A stretch of DNA of 64,000 nucleotides, taken from Schlesneria sp. (GTDB lineage Bacteria > Planctomycetota > Planctomycetia > Planctomycetales > Planctomycetaceae). The first letter of the stretch is position 1. Each line of letters opens with the position of its first letter. The stretch spans positions 181,861 through 245,860 of the forward strand of contig JAQGHU010000062.1 of the NCBI GenBank assembly GCA_028291515.1, written 5' to 3'. Below the pieces are notes generated by a model, which saw only the letters and a program-made list of their open reading frames with translations, made no database searches and was not told the origin of the DNA. Made by a program: the position numbers and the translations under genes. Below are positions 1 to 7,294 of the stretch, in pieces.

Positions 1-1239
1 GCCACCGTCCGCAATATTCTTGATTTTCCCACGATGTTCCCCGGCACGACGGTACAGCCGCTGGAGCAGAACTATCGCAGTACGCAGCCGATCCTCGAAG
101 CGACTAATCGTGTGATCGCGATGGCGGCCGAAGGGCATCGCAAGACTCTGTGGTCGACGCGACTGGAAGGGAACCGGCCGAATCTGGTGTCGTGTCTGGA
201 TGAGACCGAGCAGACGGACGCCGTGATTGAACGAATCATCGCTCACCGTGAAAGCGGGATCGAACTGAAGAAGCAGGCGGTCCTGTTCCGGGCGAGTCAT
301 CACAGCTTGTCGCTAGAACTGGAGCTATCGCGGCGAAACATTCCGTTCCATAAGTTTGGCGGCTTGAAGTTCGTCGAAGCGGCGCATGTGAAGGATATGC
401 TCGCGTTCCTGCGACTGGCTGAAAACCCGCGCGATTCGGTGTCGGCCCTGCGAATCCTGCTGCTGTTGCCCGGCATCGGTCCGAAGAAGGCGACGCAACT
501 GGTCGAGCAACTTGTTACGAACAAAGGCGACTTCAGTGCGTGGAGCAGCTTCAAGCCACCCGAGGCGACGGCGACACATTGGCCATTGTTCATGGCGTTG
601 CTGAAGGCTTTGTCCGGTCGACACGGAACGCCGCTGACGTTGCAGGTCGAGATCCATTACGCTCGCACATTCTATGCGCCGCTGCTCGAACAGAAGTTTG
701 ATGATGCCTTCACGCGGCAGCGGGACCTCGAGCAACTCGAACAGATGGCGGCTCGATTTGAATCGCGTTCGCAGTTCCTGAACGACATGACGCTGGATCC
801 GCCGTCTTCCACTCAGGACTTCGCCGCCGATCCGCTGCTCGATGATGACTATCTGATCCTCAGCACGATGCATTCGGCGAAGGGCCTGGAATGGGAATCG
901 GTCTACATCCTGCACGCCGCCGACGGCAACATCCCGGCTGACCTGGCGACATCGTCGACGGCCGAGATCGAAGAAGAGCGCCGCCTGTTCTATGTCGGAC
1001 TGACACGAGCCCGATCGAACCTGTACGTGATGCATCCGCAGCACTACTACTTCCACCCGCACCACAAGAGCGACCGGCATTCATTCTCGCAACGAACGCG
1101 GTTCATCCCCGATGAACTGTTGCCGCACTTCGCCCAGGTGAACGCCGGGAAGTCAAAGCAGGATTCCGCGCAAGACGCAACCGCCAGCCACATCACGACC
1201 GCCGACGTGCGACACAAGATCGGCCGGATGTGGGCGTAG
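1..1239 (+). CDS. UvrD/Rep/PcrA-family ATP-dependent DNA helicase, C-terminal part (5' truncated by window)
   Basis: The frame is open from base 1, so the gene starts outside the window. Seen: the superfamily 1A motif IV signature LEQNYRSTQPIL close to the start, motif V STMHSAKGLEW and motif VI RRLFYVGLTRAR near the C-terminus. These belong to the 2A/2B half of UvrD-like 3'-5' helicases. The Walker A half must lie upstream. The family unwinds DNA in nucleotide-excision and mismatch repair or in replication restart. The C-terminus (KIGRMWA) is short and lacks the long basic tail of E. coli UvrD. A separate transcription unit begins about 330 bp downstream. The family call is secure; which paralog it is (UvrD, Rep or PcrA) is not. 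Confidence 0.93.
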   Translation, partial: ATVRNILDFPTMFPGTTVQPLEQNYRSTQPILEATNRVIAMAAEGHRKTLWSTRLEGNRPNLVSCLDETEQTDAVIERIIAHRESGIELKKQAVLFRASHHSLSLELELSRRNIPFHKFGGLKFVEAAHVKDMLAFLRLAENPRDSVSALRILLLLPGIGPKKATQLVEQLVTNKGDFSAWSSFKPPEATATHWPLFMALLKALSGRHGTPLTLQVEIHYARTFYAPLLEQKFDDAFTRQRDLEQLEQMAARFESRSQFLNDMTLDPPSSTQDFAADPLLDDDYLILSTMHSAKGLEWESVYILHAADGNIPADLATSSTAEIEEERRLFYVGLTRARSNLYVMHPQHYYFHPHHKSDRHSFSQRTRFIPDELLPHFAQVNAGKSKQDSAQDATASHITTADVRHKIGRMWA

Positions 1240-1567
1240 GTGGGGGCTTGTTATCTAGTCCTTACCGGGGCTAAGACATGGACGAATGTGCCCAACTCTC
1301 TGGGTCGAACAGGGTTGCTGACCATGCACGAAGCGCATGTGAACAGATGCAAATGGCCCTTCCCCAACTCTTTCGAATGAAGTTCCAAAAAACCTCAAAT
1401 GTCATATTGACCCGCGCACCGAAAACGGATTTATTAGCTCTCGCCAACGACGTGATCCACATCAATGATCACTGCGATTGGTGATCGGACAATTGGTGTG
1501 GCACTGTAACCAACAGGCCGCGGCTCTTCATGGAGACGCGGCCTTTTTCTTTTTTATGGGCTGAACG
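1240..1567. other. Intergenic spacer between helicase and phage-like cluster
   Basis: No convincing gene is seen in these 328 bases. A 68-codon open frame at 1278-1484 has no clear ribosome binding site or recognisable domain and is not called. The right end carries GGCACTGTAACCAACAGG followed by a terminator hairpin (separate entry), a core that recurs near 46.27 kb and 54.19 kb. Confidence 0.5.
1497..1552 (+). terminator. Terminator-like hairpin with conserved GGCACTGTAACCAACAGG leader (copy A)
   Basis: A GC-rich stem (AGGCCGC pairing with GCGGCCT) is followed by a T-rich run, the form of an intrinsic terminator. It ends only about 15 bases before the phage-like gene starting at 1568. The 18-nt sequence before the stem also precedes terminator hairpins near 46.27 kb and 54.19 kb. 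It could be a terminator or the 3' end of a small RNA. Confidence 0.6.
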
Positions 1568-3190
1568 ATGACAACACAGGTTCTATCGAAGACGCCGGGT
1601 GGCTTGAAGAGGTTCGCAGCGCCGGGACAGGCGGGTGGAACTGCGACGCCGGATGTGAAGAGACAGGGTCAGAGGGCTTTGGTGCCGATGGCCGGGGAGA
1701 CTCAGCCGCAGTTCTTCGCTCGTGCGTCGCGCGCTTTGCAGCGGCAGATTCCGTCGGTGAATCGACGCACCATCGAGATCCTGCGGATCTGGAAGTTATC
1801 TTCCAACGATAAGGATCTGCGCGACAAAGCCGCGGCCATGTTTCCGAAGGCGAAGTTCGTTCACTTCGGGCCGCGTTGCATCTTCCTCGAACACACTGTC
1901 CCTGCGAGTGTCGATACGCAGCAACCGGAGATCACATACGGGCAGCAGGAACTGCAGCAGTTAGTCGATTGGGCGAACTATCGCATTCGCAACAGCGATA
2001 ACTTCGCGGTGATCAGTGACGGTCACACGCCTTCGCAGGATGAGAAGGCTAAGGGGGCAGGGATGCCTTCGCCACTGGGTTACTCGGGCCCGTTCTATCT
2101 GGGGCAGCTTGGTGATGTCGATCCGTTATGGGCGATCTACGCCGATGAGTGGGTGCATCGGGACGATGTGCCGCGATTTGAAAAGTTGCAGCGTCGTTCG
2201 CCCGAAGTCTGGGCGAGCGAGCCGATGTCGCAGCGGACTTTGGATCCCATCGCCGCCTTGGGGGCTGAGACTCCCAAGCTCGACTGCGGCATGAATCTTT
2301 ACGCTCGTGCGAGCGATGGGCAGTTGGTGATGCGGTATTCCGCGGCGACGTTGCCCGGACCGACAAACAGTTTCGTTCCGTCTGCTGAAAGGCGGACCAG
2401 GCAACATTACTCCGGAGAACCTCGGATGGATGGCGACAACATGAATGCGACACCCGACCTGACGACCGCCGTGGGTCAGGCCCTGCAGGACTTACTGCCC
2501 AGCATCGTCCAGGCGGTGGTCGCGCAGGTGGCGAGTCAGACAGAAGGACCAAGCGATGACGACGTGAATTTGCAGCCTCAAGTTCCTGAGGATGACGATG
2601 GACCAGATGAGCCCACGGCCGAGCCCGAAGCGGCTGAAGTACCGGACGATGATGATCCTGAAGCAGACAAGTACAAGGCGATGGGGCCGGATTGCCATGC
2701 CGCTTACTTGGCGGGTCGACGCGGCGCGACCAAGTATTCTCGAATGGCCGATGATGGGTTGACGGGAATCATCAGTCGCCAGGTGGCGCGGATCAGGATG
2801 CTGGAAGTGACATCCGCAGCCGATCGACGGGATGTGGCGCGTTATCAGCGATTGGGGAATCTCAGCCGCGAATATGCGTTTGATCCGAATGAGGAACTGC
2901 AGACGTGCCGGGACATGACGGACGTTCAGTTTGAACGGCATTGTGCAGCGACGGTCACCAAGTATTCGCGTCGCGGTGACATCACGAGCGTCGAACTGTT
3001 CGAAGATCCTGGCTTTGAACCCGACCGTTATTCACGAGGCGGTCTATCGCGAGTGAGCCCCGATCAGGTCGAGCGCTATTCGCGTCAGGCGGCTCTGGCA
3101 GCGGCACATAAGAACGCGATGAAGAAGGGTTCGACGACGTTTGAGCAAGAGTTCGATGCGATCTGTCAGAAGCATGGTATGACCTTGTGA
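1568..3190 (+). CDS. Putative phage prohead protease/scaffold-like protein
   Basis: A 540-residue protein at the head of the phage-like cluster. Roughly residues 110-260 resemble the Mu I-like head maturation protease pattern: a GHTP segment, a YSGPFYLG segment, a RRSPEVW segment and the closing DPIAALGAETPKLD. The middle (about 325-370) is very acidic, rich in D, E and P. The C-terminal 160 residues are charged and predicted helical, with repeated RYSR/KYSR motifs, as in scaffolding proteins that are cleaved from a protease fusion. Position just upstream of decoration-like and major-capsid-like genes supports a head morphogenesis role. Catalytic residues cannot be assigned by eye, so the protease call is an inference from the pattern and synteny. 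ATG 1568 closely follows a terminator-like hairpin. Confidence 0.55.
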   Translation: MTTQVLSKTPGGLKRFAAPGQAGGTATPDVKRQGQRALVPMAGETQPQFFARASRALQRQIPSVNRRTIEILRIWKLSSNDKDLRDKAAAMFPKAKFVHFGPRCIFLEHTVPASVDTQQPEITYGQQELQQLVDWANYRIRNSDNFAVISDGHTPSQDEKAKGAGMPSPLGYSGPFYLGQLGDVDPLWAIYADEWVHRDDVPRFEKLQRRSPEVWASEPMSQRTLDPIAALGAETPKLDCGMNLYARASDGQLVMRYSAATLPGPTNSFVPSAERRTRQHYSGEPRMDGDNMNATPDLTTAVGQALQDLLPSIVQAVVAQVASQTEGPSDDDVNLQPQVPEDDDGPDEPTAEPEAAEVPDDDDPEADKYKAMGPDCHAAYLAGRRGATKYSRMADDGLTGIISRQVARIRMLEVTSAADRRDVARYQRLGNLSREYAFDPNEELQTCRDMTDVQFERHCAATVTKYSRRGDITSVELFEDPGFEPDRYSRGGLSRVSPDQVERYSRQAALAAAHKNAMKKGSTTFEQEFDAICQKHGMTL

Positions 3191-3204
3191 ATCGCCACTA
3201 AGCC

Positions 3205-3285
3205 GCCATGTAGACCGCACACTCCGTTTGCGGAAAGTCATCCGCAAACGCGAAGAACGGCACACGGGGTGTGCCTGCTACTAAA
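3205..3285. repeat. Palindromic intergenic element between head genes
   Basis: It holds a perfect 9-bp stem (GTTTGCGGA 3226-3234 with TCCGCAAAC 3241-3249) followed by a second stem around GCACACGGGGTGTGC. I recognise the phrase as similar to dispersed planctomycete intergenic repeats, but no second copy lies in this window. It could act as an attenuator or RNA stabiliser between the two head genes. Confidence 0.4.
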
Positions 3286-3327
3286 AGAGATTCGTTACGA
3301 AGATCCCACTTTGAGAGGAATGTTTGC

Positions 3328-3735
3328 ATGAGCACTTTGATGAACGCCCGGGCGGGTGGCACGATCAATACCTGCCGCTTTGTGGTGCCCGACACCAGTC
3401 ACGCGAACGGCGCGATCCAGGCGAGCGATGGGACGCATCTACCGCTGGGGATCGCTCAGCAGGCAGGTCGGTTGCGACCCGATCCCGCTTTCACGTCGAC
3501 GCAGGTCCTGGAAGCGGCCGAAGTCGGTGAAGTGATTGGAATCTATCCGCCGGGCAGTGTTGGTGTCGGCCTGTTGTGCAATGCGGCGTGGAGTGCCGGT
3601 GACCTGCTGATGGCGGACAGCACGGGTCAGGGAGTCGTCGCGACAACTGGCAAGTTCTATGGGGCTCGCGCGGAAGGGCCGGGGACCGTCGGTGCGATCT
3701 GTCCTGTCATGGTGGTCACCGGTTTGCTCCCCTGA
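3328..3735 (+). CDS. Putative phage head decoration protein (DUF2190-like)
   Basis: A 135-residue protein rich in glycine, alanine and small residues. It has the look of capsid decoration/fiber proteins of the DUF2190 type: an N-terminal ARAGGTINTCRFV strand, a central GEVIGIYPPGSVGVGLL segment and a C-terminal GAICPVMVV strand. These proteins bind the outer capsid surface and stabilise it. The start at 3328 is chosen because GAGGAA lies 8-9 bases upstream; an earlier in-frame ATG at 3271 would add 19 residues inside the palindromic spacer and is less likely. It lies directly before the major-capsid-like gene, the normal order in tailed phages. Confidence 0.6.
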   Translation: MSTLMNARAGGTINTCRFVVPDTSHANGAIQASDGTHLPLGIAQQAGRLRPDPAFTSTQVLEAAEVGEVIGIYPPGSVGVGLLCNAAWSAGDLLMADSTGQGVVATTGKFYGARAEGPGTVGAICPVMVVTGLLP

Positions 3736-3808
3736 TCCCCGCTGTTCGTTCTGTGTTTGAGATTTGAATGACCTTCCTGGCGGACGTCCGCCTTCTGGAG
3801 AAATGCTC

Positions 3809-4867
3809 ATGCCGAAAGTTCTGCCAGGTGCTTACAACACCTTTGTTCCGAATGCGAAGTCGAGCGGGAATCTGTTCGTCGACTTCTCGCGCAACGTTAA
3901 CGATTTTGCCTGCCTGCGATATTGCCAGCCGGTCCCCGTCCAGCAGACAGTGGGGATCTGGTATCAGATGGGCCTCGATCAGCGAGCTCGCGTCACCGAG
4001 GACGACAGTGCGAAACAACTGTGGGCCGATGGAACCCCGCGACCGAAGGACAACGGCAACGACGAATACTTTGAAGAGAAGTCATTTCGTTGCAGTCGCC
4101 GCAGTTACTCCAGCACACTCGGGAAGATGACGTCCGAGCAGGCGGCGTGGGACGAACGCGATCGTCGCAGTCGCATGCTGGCTCAACAGGCGATGACGGT
4201 TCGCACGAACATGATCCTGGCGAAGATGTCGGATCCATCACAGTACGATACGTCGCACGTAGCGGACCTCAGCAGCCCAGGAGCGATCACCGGCGTGACC
4301 GGGAACTGGGCCGCCTCGACATCAGCTCGGTTGGCGATTCGTCGTTCGCTGAACCATATCAAGAACCGCATCACACTCGACACCCGAGCGGCGGTGAACT
4401 CGGATGACCTGGTGCTGGTGATGTCGCCCGACACGGCCGAACAGATTGCGGTCAGCCAGGAGATTGTCGAGCTGATCAAGCAAAACGTCGGCGGTCTGAA
4501 GTTCCTACGAGCAGACGATGACTTCCCGAAGGACACCTATGGTCTTCCCCCACGGCTCTATAACACCGATGTCGTCATCGAGAAGACGGTGAAGGTGACG
4601 AGCCAGAAAGGGCTGGTCACGCAGACGGCGAGTTACTGTCTGCCGTTCGGCACGGTCATCGTCGCTCACAAGCCCGATTCGCTGGAAGGTGTCGAAGGAG
4701 GCCGATCGTTCTCGACCTGCTCGATCCATATCTATCGCGACGACGACCTGGCTGTGGAAACCGATGACATCCGCTGGGACCGCCTGACCAACATCGCAGT
4801 CACCGACAACTTTGACATCAGCATGACGGCACCGGTCACGGGCTACCTGCTCGAGAATGTTTGTTAA
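3809..4867 (+). CDS. Putative phage major capsid protein (HK97-fold candidate)
   Basis: A 352-residue protein with an order typical of major capsid proteins: an N-terminal arm, a charged helical region with ERDRRSRMLAQQAM, a NAKSSGNLF/FVDFSRNV start, a segment DDLVLVMSPDTAEQIAVSQ resembling the P-domain strand-helix, and a C-terminal strand region ending in TAPVTGYLLENVC. The start at 3809 has CTGGAG about 8 bases upstream; the ATG at 3803 is too close to that site. No N-terminal delta domain is evident, consistent with a separate scaffold/protease gene (1568-3190). The function rests on length, composition and synteny, not on a database match. Confidence 0.62.
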   Translation: MPKVLPGAYNTFVPNAKSSGNLFVDFSRNVNDFACLRYCQPVPVQQTVGIWYQMGLDQRARVTEDDSAKQLWADGTPRPKDNGNDEYFEEKSFRCSRRSYSSTLGKMTSEQAAWDERDRRSRMLAQQAMTVRTNMILAKMSDPSQYDTSHVADLSSPGAITGVTGNWAASTSARLAIRRSLNHIKNRITLDTRAAVNSDDLVLVMSPDTAEQIAVSQEIVELIKQNVGGLKFLRADDDFPKDTYGLPPRLYNTDVVIEKTVKVTSQKGLVTQTASYCLPFGTVIVAHKPDSLEGVEGGRSFSTCSIHIYRDDDLAVETDDIRWDRLTNIAVTDNFDISMTAPVTGYLLENVC

Positions 4868-4871
4868 CGAT

Positions 4872-5000
4872 CAAGTAACGAGTGACGAGATGAAAGTGAC
4901 GAGGGAAGAAAGGCATGTTGGTATCTGATGCCGAAAGCCTGGCTCTTTCTTTCTTCCCTCGTGACTCGCCACTTGTCTCTCGTCACTCCCTCCTTTATTT
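4872..5000. repeat. Imperfect inverted repeat built of CGTCACTC/GAGTGACG words
   Basis: The left arm around 4880-4916 (words GAGTGACGAG, GTGACGAGGGAAGAAAG) pairs imperfectly with the right arm around 4949-4988 (CTTTCTTCCCTCGTGACTC, CTCTCGTCACTC). The same words recur one-sidedly at 51961-51997. The element fills the spacer between the capsid-like and connector-like genes. It could form a long hairpin in the transcript. Confidence 0.6.
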
Positions 5001-5008
5001 GGCTTGCT

Positions 5009-5512
5009 ATGCCCTATTCAACTCCGTCCGACATGCTGCAGCGATATGACGCTCGACTGATTGGTGATCTGGTCAGTGACAATGGTGTGCAGGTCGCTGC
5101 GGGTGACTTGCCGGCCAATGCCGTTCTGTTGTCTGTACTGGAGGATGCCAGCGCCGCGATCGATGCGGCGGTGTATGTCGGCAATCGATATACGCCGACT
5201 CAGATGTCTGCGTTGTCGACGACGGCCGCGGCATTTGTGCGGAGACTGGCGTGCGACCTGGGGCTGATCTACCTGAAGCGTCGTCGCGGTCGATTCGATC
5301 CCGAGAAGGATGGAGCCCTGCTGACTGAGATCAACTCGACGTTGGACGCCTTGCGCGACGGCAAAGACTTGTTACTGATGAGCGACACAGTGTCGACAGC
5401 AGGCACGATGGAACTGGTGCAGCCGCATCTGGTTCGCGTCCCGACACGGCAGACGATTCGCAATCGAACTCAGAACTATTATCCCGACAGTCCCAACGAC
5501 GCGAACCGTTAG
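5009..5512 (+). CDS. Putative gp36-like (DUF1320-type) head-tail connector protein
   Basis: A 167-residue protein. The N-terminus YSTPSDMLQRYDARLIGDL followed by an alanine-rich helix DASAAIDAAVYVGNRYT is the signature layout of Mu gp36/DUF1320 head-completion proteins, which close the portal vertex before tail joining. The start at 5009 is preferred: an upstream in-frame ATG at 4928 would encode 27 residues entirely within the CGTCACTC inverted repeat. It sits between capsid-like and tail-tube-like genes, the expected position. Confidence 0.6.
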   Translation: MPYSTPSDMLQRYDARLIGDLVSDNGVQVAAGDLPANAVLLSVLEDASAAIDAAVYVGNRYTPTQMSALSTTAAAFVRRLACDLGLIYLKRRRGRFDPEKDGALLTEINSTLDALRDGKDLLLMSDTVSTAGTMELVQPHLVRVPTRQTIRNRTQNYYPDSPNDANR

Positions 5513-5554
5513 CACGGCGACGGTCGTTTCCATGAACAATAAAGAGGTGCATAG

Positions 5555-6088
5555 ATGACGATTGCCCCTGGCAGTCCCCCCGCGGTTTGTGCGGTGGTCG
5601 CCGGTCCCATTGAGATCTGGGTCGGTACCGGAACGTCCGAAGCTCTGGAGTTTCTAGGTTGGACGGTGAACGGCGTTTCAATTCAAGAACGTCCTTTCAT
5701 CACCCCCATTGTCAGCGACGAATACGGCGGCTCCGGCGGACCACCTGCCGATTATCAGTTGATGGGAGTGCAGCATCGGATCTCGATGGAACTTTCCAAG
5801 TATCAGGCCGGCGTGTTTGCAAAGCTGGACCGGTTCTACAATTCCATTGCGCTCGGCAGCGGTGCGGCTGGTGTCGGCATGCTACTGGGTTGTGGGGGCC
5901 TTACGACACGATTGTTGATGCGATCCGGGCCAGCAGGCGCGTCGACTTTTGTCAGAAACTACAGCCAGGCATTCGTGATCGATCCGGTCGAACTCGCCCC
6001 CATCGGCGCTCAAGCGACGCGAGCTCGAGTCAACTTCGTGGTGAATGCCAAAGCGGGCGTCATTCCCTGGGACACGAGCGAGACGTAG
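5555..6088 (+). CDS. Putative phage tail-tube-like protein
   Basis: A 177-residue protein beginning MTIAPGSPPAVCAVVAGPIE. It is rich in beta-forming, glycine and small residues, with no signal peptide or membrane segment. Length, position after the connector and before the frameshifting chaperone-like gene, and the phrase RARVNFVVNAKAG near the end fit a tail-tube subunit. There is no diagnostic motif, so the role is inferred from order. The gene is followed by a 471-base repeat-filled spacer instead of the tight spacing of a lytic phage. Confidence 0.45.
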   Translation: MTIAPGSPPAVCAVVAGPIEIWVGTGTSEALEFLGWTVNGVSIQERPFITPIVSDEYGGSGGPPADYQLMGVQHRISMELSKYQAGVFAKLDRFYNSIALGSGAAGVGMLLGCGGLTTRLLMRSGPAGASTFVRNYSQAFVIDPVELAPIGAQATRARVNFVVNAKAGVIPWDTSET

Positions 6089-6559
6089 ACCGCGCCATGT
6101 TCAGACGCACGCGATGCGCGAAGTCACGCGTCTTAGTCCCGGTAGGGACGGCCGACAATAGCCCACCGATTTATCGGTGGGTCGGGTGATCGATAAGAAC
6201 GTGAGTCCCGTCAGGGACGACAGAAAAGGATGTTCAACGGGTGGAACATCCAAGTACGCGAGCTTGAGAGTGGACAGCGTTCTTTCGTCCCTATCGGGAC
6301 TACGGGAGATGGTGGGCGTCAAACCCACCGATAAATCGGTGGGCTATTGTCGGCCGTCCCTACCGGGACTACGGCGGAAGTGTCACCGCTAGCGCCCGCT
6401 CAATCGCGGGTGCGGCTTCCTAGGAGGTCGCTGTCATCAGTGGGGCTCATGGCCCCAAGAAGAGGCCAGGGGGCTTACGCCGCCCCGCTCAGAAAGAGAA
6501 ATCAAAGACGGCGGTGTCTTTTCATCACGACAACTTCATCAATACGAGAATGAGTATCT
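6089..6559. other. Repeat-filled spacer inside the tail gene cluster
   Basis: No gene seen. It contains a perfect 47-bp inverted repeat (6135-6181 and 6324-6370), with further small hairpins around GTCCCGTCAGGGAC (about 6208) and a GTCCCTATCGGGAC hairpin (about 6289). The remainder (6371-6559) shows nothing recognisable. Confidence 0.6.
6135..6370. repeat. Perfect 47-bp inverted repeat around a 142-bp centre
   Basis: The left arm 6135-6181 and right arm 6324-6370 are exact reverse complements over all 47 bases. Each arm also contains its own palindrome CCCACCGATTTATCGGTGGG. The centre contains two additional GTCCC...GGGAC hairpins. Such nested palindromes are typical of planctomycete dispersed intergenic elements; no transposase is present. 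Confidence 0.9.
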
Positions 6560-7048
6560 ATGTGGACTCGATTTGTCTGTTGGGTCTTGACGATTCTGGG
6601 GCGGGATCCGCGCGGGTTGTTCTGCTTTCATGATGGCCGTCGCTGGCGTGTGGTCGATCCGCTGGAAGTTGCTCGCGCTTTCTGGACGCATCCGACGTTC
6701 GATTGGGATGAGACGCCATTGTTGCTGCAGTCGGGCAACTCGTCCGTGCAACTGCAGGCTTTTCAATCGATCGCGGGTGCTGTCCGAGACGTGTTCTGCG
6801 TGAAAGACATCTCGCACGGCGGGCTGTCCGAACAAGAGTGCCTCGACCTTCTCAGTTCCTTCCGTCAGTACCTGGGAGACGTAAAAAAAAATGGCAGCCT
6901 CTTTCCGATCTCTGTGGAACCCACGGAGTCGCCGCCCTGGGACGACTTGCCGATACCCACGAGGCCCGGCTCGGTCTCTGGCTCAATGGTGACCGAGCCA
7001 TTGCCCGGGCCGCCTGGATCGCCAGTGGAGCCGACATCCGCCGCCTGA
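6560..7048 (+). CDS. Putative tail assembly chaperone, zero-frame product
   Basis: A 162-residue protein. The N-terminal ~110 residues are globular-looking (RDPRGLFCFHDGRRWRVVDP; SEQECLDLLSSFRQYLGDV). After the run of nine adenines at 6883-6891 the zero frame becomes proline-rich and low in complexity, whereas the -1 frame stays protein-like (next entry). This matches tail assembly chaperones (lambda gpG/gpGT type), in which a short and a frameshifted long product together load the tape measure protein. Position between tail-tube-like and tape-measure-position genes is the canonical one. Confidence 0.55.
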   Translation: MWTRFVCWVLTILGRDPRGLFCFHDGRRWRVVDPLEVARAFWTHPTFDWDETPLLLQSGNSSVQLQAFQSIAGAVRDVFCVKDISHGGLSEQECLDLLSSFRQYLGDVKKNGSLFPISVEPTESPPWDDLPIPTRPGSVSGSMVTEPLPGPPGSPVEPTSAA

Positions 7049-7146
7049 GCCAATGGATGTGTCGAGCGCTCGCTGAAACAGACGCTCGCGGAGACTTGGA
7101 TCACTGGCGGCTGGAAGGCGAATTGAAGAGCCAGGTGATCGGCTAG
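6560..7146 (+). CDS. Putative tail assembly chaperone, -1 frameshift product (gpGT-like)
   Basis: Read in the zero frame to the A9 run at 6883-6891 (codons GTA AAA AAA AAT), then shifted by -1. The second part continues for about 85 codons with a well-formed sequence including AALGRLADTHEARLGLWL and RRLSQWMCRALAETDARGDL, and stops at 7144-7146. A AAA AAA is a classic -1 slippery heptamer. The frameshift is inferred from reading-frame continuity and family precedent. A sequencing length error in the A run would give the same picture, but would then imply one continuous gene. The stop codon TAG lies within the end of a dispersed repeat, so the original C-terminus may have been cut short. Confidence 0.5.
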
Positions 7147-7237
7147 TGCGGGTCGCACTTACATGTCGCGTTGAAGCATGGGTGAGACCAAGCGGTTTTC
7201 TGCTCGCGGGACGCCACAATTAAGTGGGACGCACTCC
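7146..7237. repeat. Dispersed ~92-bp palindromic-ended repeat, copy 1
   Basis: It begins after a TA with GTGCGGGTCGCACTTACATG and ends near GTGGGACGCACTCC. The same element, inverted, occurs at 42089-42180 and 56799-56890; copies share the core phrases GTCGCGTTGAA and GCTCGCGGGACGCCACA. It has no coding capacity. It resembles a MITE or REP-type element. Confidence 0.85.
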
Positions 7238-7294
7238 AAATGCTCTGGGGACTGCAAAGCCGATCACTGGAAGACGCGAAAGGATCAGATCGTT

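Noticed and set aside
1278..1484. 68-codon open frame before the phage cluster
   Set aside because: No ribosome binding site, signal, or recognisable domain; could be chance in a spacer.
6089..6559. Possible CRISPR-like array because of repeated GTCCC...GGGAC units
   Set aside because: The units are inverted and of irregular spacing, with no direct repeats plus unique spacers, and no cas genes are in the window.
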